A DNA stretch of 64,000 bases from Vibrio sp. Y2-5 (lineage in GTDB: Bacteria > Pseudomonadota > Gammaproteobacteria > Enterobacterales > Vibrionaceae), in assembly GCF_014596725.1 (NCBI RefSeq), contig NZ_JACVEG010000003.1:124001-188000 (forward strand), given 5' to 3'. Positions 35,766-45,748 of the stretch are shown here, in pieces. The notes under the pieces were generated by a model, which was not told where the DNA came from, did no database searches, and saw only the letters and a program-made list of their open reading frames with translations. Each line of letters starts with the position of its first letter. The stretch's first letter is position 1. The position numbers were made by a program, and so were the translations under genes.

Positions 35766-37685
35766 CTAATGACTAACCGAACCTGCCTCTTGTTTCTCTA
35801 TGAAATGCTTCGGCAATTTAATGATGAAAGTTGTACCTTTTAATAATTCAGATTCCACGACTATTGAGCCATTTAGGGAACTGGTGACCCATTGATGAAC
35901 GAAGTGCAAACCCAAACCTGTATTGCCTTCCGCCCGATTAGTCGTTACAAATGGGTCAAAAAGATTCGGCAGAACATCAGGATCAATACCTTTACCGTTG
36001 TCTATTACCCTTATTTCGACGTCCCTCCCATTGTTGCATAGCTGAGCGCAGACCTTAAGTTTGCCACCCGTTTCCTTCTTGAAAGCATGCTGCATTGCAT
36101 TTATCAGCAAGTTTTGAAGAACATGAGACACACTGCCCGGTCTTCCTACCATCTCGATAGGTTCTACCTCATATTCAAACTCTACCTGACCAGCTCTAAA
36201 ACGTGGTTTTAAAGTGGCCACTAGATCTTCAACTACCAGATCTAATCGGTATGAAACCACATCCTCCCGCGTTCTATCTATCGCTAAACGTTTAAAACTA
36301 CGGATTAACTCTGCCGCTTTTTTTTGGCTTTTATCAACAAGATCAAGCCCTGTTTGAGTTGAAACCAGATATTGTTCCAAATCGCTCTTGCTTAAGCCCT
36401 GTAACACAGCCGTAGACAGACGATTATGGTCAGATTTTAGACGTGATGCCGCTAATATGGCCGTACCAATTGGTGTATTGAGTTCATGTGCAACCCCCGC
36501 AACCATCATACCTAATGCTGATAGCTTACGTGACTCCACAAGGTCGTTTTGCAACAATTGCTGTTGGTTAAGCAAATTCCGCGTGTACTCTGAGGATTCT
36601 TCAATTTTCTTCTTATCTCGTTCTTGTTCACGATATAGCGCTATTAGCTTTAGCCGAAAATCCCATTCACGCCTAAGAATAAAAATGCCAAATATAGCGA
36701 TTGCTGTACAAAGTAAAAGCGAGGGAATAAGCGCCTCTCTCTTAAGTTGATTCAACACAGATACAGACGTGGTTGCGATAAAACATAACGACGGACTGCG
36801 AACAATATCTTCGGATAAAAGGGGGCCAGTTACGTTGTTACACTCGTAACTCGCAAAACCCAAAGAGTGATTGAAACGGCTGAAGGACTGATGTTTGTTC
36901 ATCTGAGCCCAGACTTCTGGATTCTTCACTGCAATGTTGTGGCTTTCTCTTTTTAAATCTCTCCCCCATTCGAGCTCAGTATCAACGTTCTTCAACCAAT
37001 ATCCGTCAGTATCCACAAGCTGCAGATTCACTCTGTCTGAATCAAATGAACTAATGACTTTCAGTAACCCTCCAACATCATAATTCAGTACCAGTAAACC
37101 CGTATGCAAACCGTGGGTAGTTCCTGTTTTTATCGATGCTCTTATCGTAGGTCGAAACGGTACTTCAATTACTCCGTTTTCCACATTGAGGTCGACATTT
37201 GAGAGATATATTTTTCCGTCGTCGGTCTTCATTCCTTGCTTAACGTAATAACGACTGCTTTTGTCCTGCAAAGCGCTTTCACCAGCAACAACAGCCATAC
37301 CATCTTTTACATCCACCCTGACTCTCTCAACGCCATTTTCATCGAGCCAACGAACCTGCATAAGTGGATCGACACTTTCAGCAAAGGAGATAAAGATTCG
37401 CTGTATCAGCTCGGTATTTACTTTCGAGTCTGAAGCAAGGGCATAAATAAACGCTGGAGATCTAAAGAGAATTTGTAACGTGTGTCTTATATCTCCAATA
37501 TTTTGCCCCCATAGCACTTCTGCCTGAGCAATTTTCCGTTGTTGTTCGAACGCCACTGCATCTAAGCGTTGATTGATATTGTTTCGATACACCAGCCCGC
37601 CGATCAGGCTAGTGATAACCAAACCAAACAACAACAACGCAAATATATTTCGTCGTGACGACTTCTCTAATTTCCTTACTTTCAT
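35766..37685 (-). CDS. Sensor histidine kinase with a periplasmic sensing domain
   Basis: A 639-residue kinase. Membrane helices at about 13-30 and 325-343 enclose a large periplasmic domain that looks Cache-like. A coiled segment follows, then HisKA with GVAHELNTPIGTAILAASRL (phospho-histidine) and HATPase with DNGKGIDP and GNTGLGLHF. There is no own receiver. Its ATG overlaps the stop of the upstream REC-EAL gene by four bases, so both are made together. The natural reading is a two-component pair that controls c-di-GMP breakdown through its receiver. Ligand unknown. Confidence 0.88.
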   Translation of the reverse strand: MKVRKLEKSSRRNIFALLLFGLVITSLIGGLVYRNNINQRLDAVAFEQQRKIAQAEVLWGQNIGDIRHTLQILFRSPAFIYALASDSKVNTELIQRIFISFAESVDPLMQVRWLDENGVERVRVDVKDGMAVVAGESALQDKSSRYYVKQGMKTDDGKIYLSNVDLNVENGVIEVPFRPTIRASIKTGTTHGLHTGLLVLNYDVGGLLKVISSFDSDRVNLQLVDTDGYWLKNVDTELEWGRDLKRESHNIAVKNPEVWAQMNKHQSFSRFNHSLGFASYECNNVTGPLLSEDIVRSPSLCFIATTSVSVLNQLKREALIPSLLLCTAIAIFGIFILRREWDFRLKLIALYREQERDKKKIEESSEYTRNLLNQQQLLQNDLVESRKLSALGMMVAGVAHELNTPIGTAILAASRLKSDHNRLSTAVLQGLSKSDLEQYLVSTQTGLDLVDKSQKKAAELIRSFKRLAIDRTREDVVSYRLDLVVEDLVATLKPRFRAGQVEFEYEVEPIEMVGRPGSVSHVLQNLLINAMQHAFKKETGGKLKVCAQLCNNGRDVEIRVIDNGKGIDPDVLPNLFDPFVTTNRAEGNTGLGLHFVHQWVTSSLNGSIVVESELLKGTTFIIKLPKHFIEKQEAGSVSH

Positions 37686-39922
37686 TCGCTCAATTCAGAT
37701 TCATTATTTTTGAGCCAAACTAACAGCTCATCAACCATCATAGGTTTTGCATACAGATAGCCTTGCCCAAGAGTGCACCCTCTTTCTAACAACGCATTGC
37801 GCTGCTCATCCGTCTCAACACCTTCAGCGACAACAGAGAAATCAAACAAACCGGCCAGACTCACTACCAAATCAACCACCTGTTGGCTCGCCATATCTTC
37901 GTGTAGATGTCGAACAAAAGAAATATCTATTTTGATGGTATCTACACCAAGCTGAGAAATATGAGAAAGCGAAGAATAGCCAGTACCGAAGTCGTCAATG
38001 CTAATTTTTATGCCCGCATTATGTAAGTGATCAAGTATCGGTTTAATTTCTAAATAGGATTCCATCGTTTGGCTTTCGGTAATTTCCACCTCAATTAAGT
38101 CTGGGTTGAGATTTTCACCACGTACTAGATCCAGTAGCAAAGCGATATATTCCGGGTCGGTGAGATCTTGCACTGTTGCGTTAATTGAGGTGGGAAGGCT
38201 GTAACCCGCATCTTCTAATCGATGTAACGCTTCGAAAGTTAGTTTTGCTGCAATCGTATCCAACTTGTTAATTAAACCGCTGCGCTCTGCTATGGGGATA
38301 AAAATATTCGGCGGAATCGTGGTTTCTTGCTTTTTCCAACGTAGCAACGCCTCTAAACCCACAGCTCTTCCAGTCTTGAGGTCACATTTCGGCTGCAAGA
38401 CAATATAGAATTCTTTGCTTTCTATTGCGGACTTTAAGTCCCCAAGTATTTGATAGTCACGAATAAGACTTTCACGGTAGGACGGTTCATAAGTCACAAC
38501 CTGCATTTTTTTGTCTCTGGCAGAACAGAGCAAACTTCTCGCCATGTGTAAAATTTGCTGCGCGGGATAATTTGCCAGCTGTTTAAGTTCAACTCTTGCA
38601 AATGTTAACGTGCAGCGCACTTGGAATTCACCAACAGAGTGCGGCAAGCTAGACAAACTTATCAGTTCGTCATCGGTCAACGCAAAACCACGACTATGTA
38701 AAATGGCAAACCTATCGGATCCTACTCGACTTACAACCGATGAAGTATGAAAAGCGTCAACAAGACGCTGACATACCGAACCTATAAGTGCCATCAAAGA
38801 CTGGCGGTCGAAAGAAATAGCATGAGTATCGTAATCATCAAGTTCAACTACCAGCATCTCAAGCTCACTGAGTTCATCTTGATTCATGACGTCTAACTCA
38901 CGTAGCAGCCAGTTTTTATTTTTTACATTCAAATCACTATCTTGATAAGCCAATTTTGAAAGTTGGTTAACCAAAGCGATTTGCATAAAACCAGAGCTGA
39001 TATTTTCACTGAATACTTGCAACAAACGAATATGGTAGTCACTTAAACATTGTTTAGTTTCCGCTAACACCAAATAGTAATAACTTCCGTCACTGTCTCC
39101 GGAGAAATACAAAACAGACAAATTATTTTGGAATTTATGATTTTTCTCCGCGATGGATTCACGGCACAGTTTAACGAATTTTAATTTTATCTCGTCGGGT
39201 AATGGTTCGCCCTGTTCAACTCCTGTTACTCCAGAAGAAGCCACAACCAGAGCTTGTTCGCAATTCATAGCTTTATCGACGCGTAAAACACACAGGCTTG
39301 GCTCACCGAAACCACCAAATAGCCCTACAATTTCTTTAATTACAACTTGAATGAAAGTATTGGCGTCATACTTACTCGCAATCTTTCGCGAAGCATCAAC
39401 CAACAACTGCAAGCCCATTCTGGCTTTGTCCAACTCGATCATCGACTGCCAAGAACGGAAATTTGCAGCGGTTATCGACTTCAACGTTTCATGGTCTACT
39501 TCAGATTTGTTCCAGTACTCGTTGATATCATATTGCAACATGACATCTTTTCTCGGTGCAAACCCAGGTTGCCCAGTGAGTAAAATAATACGAACCAGAG
39601 AGTTACCTTGTACATTACGCACGGTTTCAACAAGACGTAACCCTGCATCATCTTGTTCCATCACAACATCTAACAAGATAAGCGCTATATCATTGTGCTG
39701 CGACAGTATATAAGCCGCTTCTGTTGCAGAATTAGCGGAAAGCACTTCGACGGAACGTCCATTGACTTCCAAATCATTCAAACTGTAGATAAGCGATTGT
39801 TGGTATCCTTTGTCATCATCAACCGTAAGCACTTTCCAACTGGGTTGGACTTGGTACTCAATCGAATTGAGTGACATTGAACGACTCGAATCGTCTGCGT
39901 AAACGAAGCGACCATCTGACAT
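37682..39922 (-). CDS. REC-DUF3369-GGDEF-EAL c-di-GMP phosphodiesterase
   Basis: A 746-residue signalling protein: receiver domain (about 30-150, phospho-acceptor in ALILLDVVMEQDDAG), a DUF3369 domain (about 165-310, LQLLVDASRKIASKYDANTF), a degenerate GGDEF domain with GSDRF in place of GGDEF, and an EAL domain with intact GLEALLRW, DDFGTGYSSLSH and VAEGVE motifs. It should therefore hydrolyse c-di-GMP and not make it. It is coupled to the histidine kinase downstream, which likely phosphorylates it. It acts in the cytosol. Confidence 0.9.
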   Translation of the reverse strand: MSDGRFVYADDSSRSMSLNSIEYQVQPSWKVLTVDDDKGYQQSLIYSLNDLEVNGRSVEVLSANSATEAAYILSQHNDIALILLDVVMEQDDAGLRLVETVRNVQGNSLVRIILLTGQPGFAPRKDVMLQYDINEYWNKSEVDHETLKSITAANFRSWQSMIELDKARMGLQLLVDASRKIASKYDANTFIQVVIKEIVGLFGGFGEPSLCVLRVDKAMNCEQALVVASSGVTGVEQGEPLPDEIKLKFVKLCRESIAEKNHKFQNNLSVLYFSGDSDGSYYYLVLAETKQCLSDYHIRLLQVFSENISSGFMQIALVNQLSKLAYQDSDLNVKNKNWLLRELDVMNQDELSELEMLVVELDDYDTHAISFDRQSLMALIGSVCQRLVDAFHTSSVVSRVGSDRFAILHSRGFALTDDELISLSSLPHSVGEFQVRCTLTFARVELKQLANYPAQQILHMARSLLCSARDKKMQVVTYEPSYRESLIRDYQILGDLKSAIESKEFYIVLQPKCDLKTGRAVGLEALLRWKKQETTIPPNIFIPIAERSGLINKLDTIAAKLTFEALHRLEDAGYSLPTSINATVQDLTDPEYIALLLDLVRGENLNPDLIEVEITESQTMESYLEIKPILDHLHNAGIKISIDDFGTGYSSLSHISQLGVDTIKIDISFVRHLHEDMASQQVVDLVVSLAGLFDFSVVAEGVETDEQRNALLERGCTLGQGYLYAKPMMVDELLVWLKNNESELSE

Positions 39923-40197
39923 GATTTAAAGCCTTTAGTTTATGAACCGGTGTGCGGTTTCTTAATTCTTTACCTTTAAACGTCTAGTTCTAAATAATTA
40001 AGGCTGCAAGTAATTACGACTAAATATGTATCAATAATCATATGTCACATGTAACAGTATTTTAACGCCACACACATTTAGGCGGCCTTATCCAAACAGC
40101 GATGTCACTGAAACAGGGAGAAAAATTGAGGGTTTAGAATGAACTTTTAAACAAAAGAATCGTTGTAAAGGAGGGGGAAGTTCTACCCCCTATTAAA

Positions 40198-41133
40198 TTA
40201 AAGAGAAAAGAAGTTCATAAACTGACAGTACGCTTCTGTCTCGCGATCTATGTCGCCTCTATAGAAATGGATGACACTACCCGGCTTTGCCTGAGCTAGC
40301 TTCATTAAACTCATTTTCGACACGCAACCGATCTTTGGATAACCTCCAAGAGTTTGACGGTCATTTAACAGAATGATTGGTTGTCCATTAGAAGGAAACT
40401 GGATGGAACCGTAAGCAATACCTTCAGAGATCACGCCTTCCACATCCATTTGAACGGGGTTTCCCTGTAATCGAATGCCCATACGGTCCGACTTATCGCT
40501 AATCCGATAAGCATTAGCATAAAACTCGTGCTTTGCCTGACGACTAAAAAGGTGAGACTGATAAGATTCAATCACAGACAAGCTCACTTCATCGGGGTAT
40601 TTCGGAATGAAAAGCCGTGGTACCCAATTAAATGGCTTACCGTCACTTGTGTACGATTTAGAAACGGGCAAAACATCGCCTTTCTGTATTGCTCGACCTG
40701 ATCCTTCACCTAGTCCCCCCATATGATTACGTACGACCGTCGCACTACTACCAAATACCTTTGGCACATCGAAGCCACCAGCGACACTTAAATAACTACG
40801 AAACCCCGTTTTTGCATAACCGAGTTTGAGTGTTTGCCCTTTTCTCAACAAAAAGCTACGCCATGTAGCAATAGGCTCTCCATCAATTTGTGGATTGGTC
40901 TCAGCACCCGTGAGTGACATAAGAGTATCGTCGAGCGCTAAGAATGAAGCATTGCCCATGGTGATTTCTAATACAGAAGCATTACTTGGATTATCCAGCA
41001 ATTGATTCGCCCAACAGTGAGCATGAAGATCCGCTGGCCCACCTACGCTTAATCCATGATGAGCCACACCGTATCGGCCTAAGTCCTGAATAAGGCTTAA
41101 CATGCCCGACGATATAACTTGTAAGCCGCTCAT
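40198..41133 (-). CDS. pxpC: 5-oxoprolinase subunit C
   Basis: Part of the prokaryotic 5-oxoprolinase (PxpABC), which uses ATP to open 5-oxoproline to glutamate. A 311-residue protein with the biotin-dependent-carboxyltransferase-like fold: start LQVISSGMLSLIQDLGRYGVAHHGLSVGG (read in parts) and NDRQTLGGYPKIGCV near residue 260. Its ATG overlaps the stop of pxpB by four bases. The subunit A gene (LamB/YcsF family) is not adjacent. Allophanate hydrolase subunit 2 is the old, less apt name. Confidence 0.9.
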   Translation of the reverse strand: MSGLQVISSGMLSLIQDLGRYGVAHHGLSVGGPADLHAHCWANQLLDNPSNASVLEITMGNASFLALDDTLMSLTGAETNPQIDGEPIATWRSFLLRKGQTLKLGYAKTGFRSYLSVAGGFDVPKVFGSSATVVRNHMGGLGEGSGRAIQKGDVLPVSKSYTSDGKPFNWVPRLFIPKYPDEVSLSVIESYQSHLFSRQAKHEFYANAYRISDKSDRMGIRLQGNPVQMDVEGVISEGIAYGSIQFPSNGQPIILLNDRQTLGGYPKIGCVSKMSLMKLAQAKPGSVIHFYRGDIDRETEAYCQFMNFFSL

Positions 41134-41819
41134 ACAACACCTCCCAGATCCAGAAACTGCTCCTTGGAAATAGGTTCAAAGCGCACTTTATCGCCCACAT
41201 CGAATGGCATTATTGGGTCGCTTTCAATGTCGAACAACGCTAATGGGCAATTTCCAATAATCTTCCACCCTCCCGGTGTTTCCTGAGGGTAAATCGCCGT
41301 TTGTTGGTCAGCAATACCTACACTGCCTTTCGCTACTTTCAAACGGGGTTCTGCATGACGTGGCGTTGCAATCTGGGCGTCAACAGTCCCCAGAAAAGCA
41401 AAGCCCGGAGCAAAGCCTATTGCACAGACGGTATATTCTCTCTGACAGTGGATCTCGATGAGTCTTTCGACACTCATTTGTTTTTCTGAGGCTAAACTTT
41501 GTAAATCTGGCGCGACTTCTGGGTGATAATAAACGGGAAAAGTCACTGTTTTGGATTTCGAAGGTAATACGTTGCTGTTGGCTATTTTGTCAGCTTGCAA
41601 ATGGCACCATTGTGTCAACTCTCGGATATCGATTTTAAGTGGATTGTATTCAATCAAAAGCGTAGTGTAAGAAGGAATCACTTCATAGATTTTTCCATGA
41701 TACTGATCCTTTACCGCATGACTAAACGCGGCTATTCGCTCTATCAATTTCAGATCGATAGAATGCCCAAAGTAAACCATCAAACTCGCTTCAGAAACCC
41801 GACAAACTTCTACCTTCAT
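41130..41819 (-). CDS. pxpB: 5-oxoprolinase subunit B
   Basis: A 229-residue partner of PxpC, of the KipI/allophanate-hydrolase subunit 1 family. Recognisable by VYYHPEVAPDLQSLA, CAIGFAPGFAFLGTVD and TPGGWKIIGNCPLALFD. It is first of the two-gene operon pxpBC. A divergent EamA transporter gene begins at 42047, perhaps linked to amino acid traffic. Confidence 0.9.
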   Translation of the reverse strand: MKVEVCRVSEASLMVYFGHSIDLKLIERIAAFSHAVKDQYHGKIYEVIPSYTTLLIEYNPLKIDIRELTQWCHLQADKIANSNVLPSKSKTVTFPVYYHPEVAPDLQSLASEKQMSVERLIEIHCQREYTVCAIGFAPGFAFLGTVDAQIATPRHAEPRLKVAKGSVGIADQQTAIYPQETPGGWKIIGNCPLALFDIESDPIMPFDVGDKVRFEPISKEQFLDLGGVV

Positions 41820-42046
41820 CGAACAATCACTTTAGCCTGTTGCAACTTCATTGCAGAATATCCCTATTTCACGAACCCGTCAGATTCATTCCTGAACATG
41901 TTATATATCACCAAAATCGTAAAGACTTTTAACATGTTGTCAATTTGTTTAGATATCGTTATTGTGGACACGAAGACCCACAGTCTTTGGCGTGACAAGC
42001 CTCACGAGCAGTACGCTCTTTATCAGTGAATTAACGGATTAATAAG

Positions 42047-42949
42047 ATGCAGGTTCATGCAAAGCACTATCTGATGCTTCTATTGCTAGCGGCAATATGG
42101 GGAAGTTCGTTCCCTTTTCTTAAAATAGCTCTGGAAAGCTATTCACCCATATTAACTGTTGCTATGCGTTTAACTCTGTCTGCCATCGCTATGTCCGTAT
42201 TTATCTGGACCTTTAAATTGCGTATTCCGGCTGAATTGAAAGTTTGGAAGCACTATGCCGTCGTCGCCATTATCGGCAATATTGTTCCATTCTTTTTGAT
42301 TACATGGGGTGAACAGTACATAGATGCTGCTTTGGCTTCGGTGTTGATGGGCTTAATTCCTCTCGCAACCTTGATCTTCGCTCATTACTTAACGGATGAT
42401 GAGAAGATGTCTTTGAACAAATTATTCGGCGTTGTTCTTGGCGGAGGTGGTGTAGTGGTGCTTATCGGGGTTGATGCACTGCATGGTTTTGGCGCGCATA
42501 TTCTAGCGCAATTGGCGGTTATCTTTGCCGCTTGCTGCTACGGTTTATCTGCTGTCTATGCTCGCAGGAGCAAAATCACCCAGTATCACCCTCTCGCAAA
42601 CGCTGCAGGTGTTTTAATTTGCTCTGCGGTAATATCTTTGCCAATTGCGCTGTTGGTTGATGACGTCAGTTCCTTTACTTTTGACGTTCGTTCTCTTTCA
42701 GCACTGCTGATACTGGCGCTTGCTTGTACCTGTTTTGCGTATTTCCTGCTTTATAATTTGTTAGCGCAAGTAGGGGCAACCTTTACCTCATTCAACAACT
42801 ATCTGGTTCCGGTATTTGGTATGGTCATAAGCGTTATTTTGCTTGGAGAACCAATAAACTCGTCAACGTATACCGCGCTAACACTAATATTTATCGGACT
42901 AGTACTATCCCAGAAGAAATCCAAACGGCTCAGTTTTATGTCCAGATAA
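42047..42949 (+). CDS. EamA (DMT) family transporter
   Basis: A 300-residue membrane protein with ten helices in two EamA repeats; the first opens with LLLLAAIWGSSFPFLKIALE and the second with LAVIFAACCYGLSAVYARR. An exporter of amino acids or related metabolites is typical of the family. It is divergent from pxpBC. A shared terminator closes it against the converging GGDEF gene. Confidence 0.87.
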   Translation: MQVHAKHYLMLLLLAAIWGSSFPFLKIALESYSPILTVAMRLTLSAIAMSVFIWTFKLRIPAELKVWKHYAVVAIIGNIVPFFLITWGEQYIDAALASVLMGLIPLATLIFAHYLTDDEKMSLNKLFGVVLGGGGVVVLIGVDALHGFGAHILAQLAVIFAACCYGLSAVYARRSKITQYHPLANAAGVLICSAVISLPIALLVDDVSSFTFDVRSLSALLILALACTCFAYFLLYNLLAQVGATFTSFNNYLVPVFGMVISVILLGEPINSSTYTALTLIFIGLVLSQKKSKRLSFMSR

Positions 42950-42960
42950 GATGTATTAAA

Positions 42961-43004
42961 AAGCCAAATCGAATCTAACTTCACTACTAGATGCGATTTG
43001 GCTT
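42961..43004. terminator. Bidirectional terminator
   Basis: AAGCCAAATCG (42961-42971) pairs with CGATTTGGCTT (42994-43004) between convergent genes, with A/T-runs on both sides. Confidence 0.75.
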
Positions 43005-43016
43005 TGAATTGCCGAG

Positions 43017-43973
43017 TCAAGCGGCAACGGTCGTTTGATTTCGTCCTTGCCCTTTCGACTCGTACAAGGCTTTATCCGCATGTTCTAACCATTCCGAATG
43101 CGTGCGGAACTTCTTATCAAACGCGCACACGCCTAGGCTAATGGTATATCTGATTTCACCATGCTCAGTGCTGACAACCTCAGCCTCAATTCGCTTACGC
43201 AACCTTTCAGCGAAATATCTTGCTTGGTCAACCGTCGTGTTTGGCAATAGTACGGTAAACTCCTCACCACCGTAGCGACCACAATGATCAGAGGCTCTGG
43301 CTGTCTTACGTAACACCTCCGCTGTTTTGCGGATAACCACATCACCAGCAGAATGACCAAAGGTATCGTTAACTTTCTTAAAATGGTCGATATCAAAAAT
43401 AACCAATGACGCAGGCGCTTCCGTTGCGCTAATTTTCTCGTACTTTTTCATCAGTAGAGATTCCCAATAGGATCGGTTCAGTAATTGCGTCAGGCCATCA
43501 GTGCGACTCATGGTCGATAAATGCTGATTTGATTGTTCTAAATGCAGCTTGTTTTTTGCAATATCAGAGACGTCTTGAATCATTATGCACACGTGAGACA
43601 CGTCGCCGTTAAGAGATTTCAACGGTGTCACCACCATGTTTTGATACATGATTGTGCTTTTATTGGTATACGGTGAGTAGTTTTTAAAATGAAAGACATA
43701 AGGTCTGTCTTCCCAACGTGAAAAGGTTCTTGTATCTAACTTAACTGCGGCATCTATTTTTGCTTTGAGCCACGCTTCAGGAAGATCCGGCACGACATCA
43801 AACAACACCTTTTCCATGATTTTCGTAGAAACAATGCCTGAATAATTTTGCATAAAACTATTCCAAAGGCACACTTCATAATTGATATCAATTACCACTA
43901 ATCCAACATCTATAGTATCTAACGCTTGGATTCCCCAATGAAAATCCCGAACGTTTACAGTCAAGTTCGTCAT
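43017..43973 (-). CDS. PAS-GGDEF diguanylate cyclase
   Basis: A soluble 318-residue cyclase that makes c-di-GMP from GTP. A PAS domain (about 15-145, GLVVIDINYEVCLWNSFMQ) precedes a complete GGDEF domain with active-site GGEEF and an RxxD inhibitory site (RASD) five residues before it. The start overlaps the stop of the REC-CheC gene by one base (TAATG), so the two are coupled. The pair suggests that the receiver protein controls or is controlled by c-di-GMP production. Confidence 0.9.
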   Translation of the reverse strand: MTNLTVNVRDFHWGIQALDTIDVGLVVIDINYEVCLWNSFMQNYSGIVSTKIMEKVLFDVVPDLPEAWLKAKIDAAVKLDTRTFSRWEDRPYVFHFKNYSPYTNKSTIMYQNMVVTPLKSLNGDVSHVCIMIQDVSDIAKNKLHLEQSNQHLSTMSRTDGLTQLLNRSYWESLLMKKYEKISATEAPASLVIFDIDHFKKVNDTFGHSAGDVVIRKTAEVLRKTARASDHCGRYGGEEFTVLLPNTTVDQARYFAERLRKRIEAEVVSTEHGEIRYTISLGVCAFDKKFRTHSEWLEHADKALYESKGQGRNQTTVAA

Positions 43974-44932
43974 TAGAAAGGTTCCATCAATTTATCAATC
44001 ACTTTTACGGATTCCATATCGATCAACAACAGAATGTCACATTGAAAATCAAGGTTTTCAGCTGTATATGAAAACTCGACCGTAAAAGCAGACTTAGTTA
44101 TCTCTTGCTGTGCTAGCAGCTCTTTTTCATAGCCATTAATTAAAACTGGCTGACGCAGAGTAAAGCTGACCATGATCAGTTCAGCCAGTACACTCAGGAA
44201 GGTCGAAACCGCTAAATTTGAGATGTTAAGTAGTGATTCACTGCTGTTTGCATCTTGTAGCGGGTAACCGAGACGCTCCCCGACTTTGGCGACTTCTCTG
44301 CCTCTGATGGTGACCAAAGACTCTCCATGAATCCCAGCGCCCGTAAACCGCTGTGATACAGCATTAACATTGTCTCGGTATAAGACATCGTGAACAGCCA
44401 TTTCCAGCTCAGACGGCTCCAATATACCAACCGCAGGTAAAGGCATGTTGATGAAGTCTCCTACGCTGTCTGAAATAAGCGCAACGCACCGACCTAAGGC
44501 GATATTGGTCAGTTCCCTAAATTTCGAATCTGAATCAATATAGGGCTCTGAAGTTATACTTTTATGAATGGAGTTTTCAACATGATACCCTTTGAAAACA
44601 GTTTCCAGCTGCTCTATCTTGAAAGGCTTTTCAATAAAGTCAGACGCACCTAATGCAAAACAGCGTTCTTTCGCCGCTTTCTGCACATCGCCCGAGATAA
44701 TAACCATTTTGGTTGGATATGAGTTAACGGGAAGCGAACTCAATACGTCATACCCATCCATAACTGGCATAGTCAGATCTAGGAAACAGATATCAATTCT
44801 ATTATGAGCAAGTAGGTTGAGTGCTTCTCTACCGTCTTCCGCAAAATAAATCTCAATATCGTAATAATGGACAAGAGTACGGCTTAAGGATTTTCGCGCT
44901 AATGCAGAATCATCACAGATCAGAACGTTCAT
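43973..44932 (-). CDS. REC-CheC-type response regulator
   Basis: A 319-residue protein with an N-terminal receiver (about 1-120; acidic pair DD at 7-8, phospho-acceptor in DICFLDLTMPVMDG, lysine in FIEKPF) and a C-terminal CheC/CheX-like domain (about 135-315, ELTNIALGRCVALISDSVGDF). CheC-like domains can dephosphorylate CheY-type receivers. The second half of the usual CheC motif pair is weak, so phosphatase activity is not certain. It is translationally linked to the GGDEF gene that follows. Confidence 0.82.
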   Translation of the reverse strand: MNVLICDDSALARKSLSRTLVHYYDIEIYFAEDGREALNLLAHNRIDICFLDLTMPVMDGYDVLSSLPVNSYPTKMVIISGDVQKAAKERCFALGASDFIEKPFKIEQLETVFKGYHVENSIHKSITSEPYIDSDSKFRELTNIALGRCVALISDSVGDFINMPLPAVGILEPSELEMAVHDVLYRDNVNAVSQRFTGAGIHGESLVTIRGREVAKVGERLGYPLQDANSSESLLNISNLAVSTFLSVLAELIMVSFTLRQPVLINGYEKELLAQQEITKSAFTVEFSYTAENLDFQCDILLLIDMESVKVIDKLMEPF

Positions 44933-45226
44933 AGTTTAATGTTGCACACTGGGCCATTCGTTAAAACTGATAAATAATACTCATATTAGAAAGGCATCTT
45001 CAATGACGAAACACTGTCGCCCTTATTCAAAAACAACTGATTTTAAACTATGGGATTAGATAAAAAATGAACTAAAGTCTTTGTATTAAAGGCTTCAAGC
45101 GAACGGATTTTGTTCAATATATTTATTTAGCTATCGAAATTAATTAGCTAACGTCTCAGGATTGAGACAAATTCGGTTTAATATCTACGACTTACAAGAC
45201 TAAATATCGCCTAAAATCTGAGTGTT
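44933..45226. other. Intergenic region upstream of the REC-CheC operon
   Basis: About 290 AT-rich bases between two minus-strand genes. It presumably holds the promoter of the REC-CheC operon. No gene or structured element was recognised. Confidence 0.5.
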
Positions 45227-45553
45227 TTATAAGTTAGCTAAATACGCTATCTCTTCATCCGATATTTCATTGCCTTCCTGCACCATAAATCCGCACATAT
45301 ATCCGCCATCTCGTTTATGACGCCATACCACCTTGCCTTTCACATCTGCTTTTAATGCGCTGATGCGGATAGTCGTACTAGATAAGTCTAAAAATACGTT
45401 AGTGAAGAGCTTCATGCCGTGATTGGAAACATCCACAATTTGAACTTGAATGACAGGTCTAAGCCAGCGATTAAAGAGACAAGATGCAGGAATCAATGTA
45501 TCGAGTTCTACACGGGAAGATTTACGACGATTGGTAAAAGATGGGGCTGACAC
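45227..45553 (-). CDS. PilZ-domain c-di-GMP receptor
   Basis: A 108-residue single-domain protein. The c-di-GMP-binding arginine motif is in RRKSSRVELDTLIPA and the second motif in VDVSNHGMKLF (D/NxSxxG). It is probably an effector for the cyclases and the phosphodiesterase encoded nearby. Its own promoter region is upstream; no partner gene is directly coupled. Confidence 0.85.
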   Translation of the reverse strand: MSAPSFTNRRKSSRVELDTLIPASCLFNRWLRPVIQVQIVDVSNHGMKLFTNVFLDLSSTTIRISALKADVKGKVVWRHKRDGGYMCGFMVQEGNEISDEEIAYLANL

Positions 45554-45748
45554 GGCTTTACTCTATAAGTGAAAATTACAAATTAACAACAAGTTTTTTC
45601 TCTACGCATAATAAACTTTAGTTGCGGGTTGATATCGGCGCCACACCATATAGATAAAATCGCTGCGTGTAGAGTAAAAAGTCTACTACTGTTGTGAGAA
45701 GTATAGGAAAGCGCCAAGAGCGGCGTTCATACCCAACATAGTAATAGG

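Noticed and set aside
41595..42029. A plus-strand frame of 144 codons before the second EamA gene
   Set aside because: It is mostly antisense to pxpB and has no domain or ribosome site.
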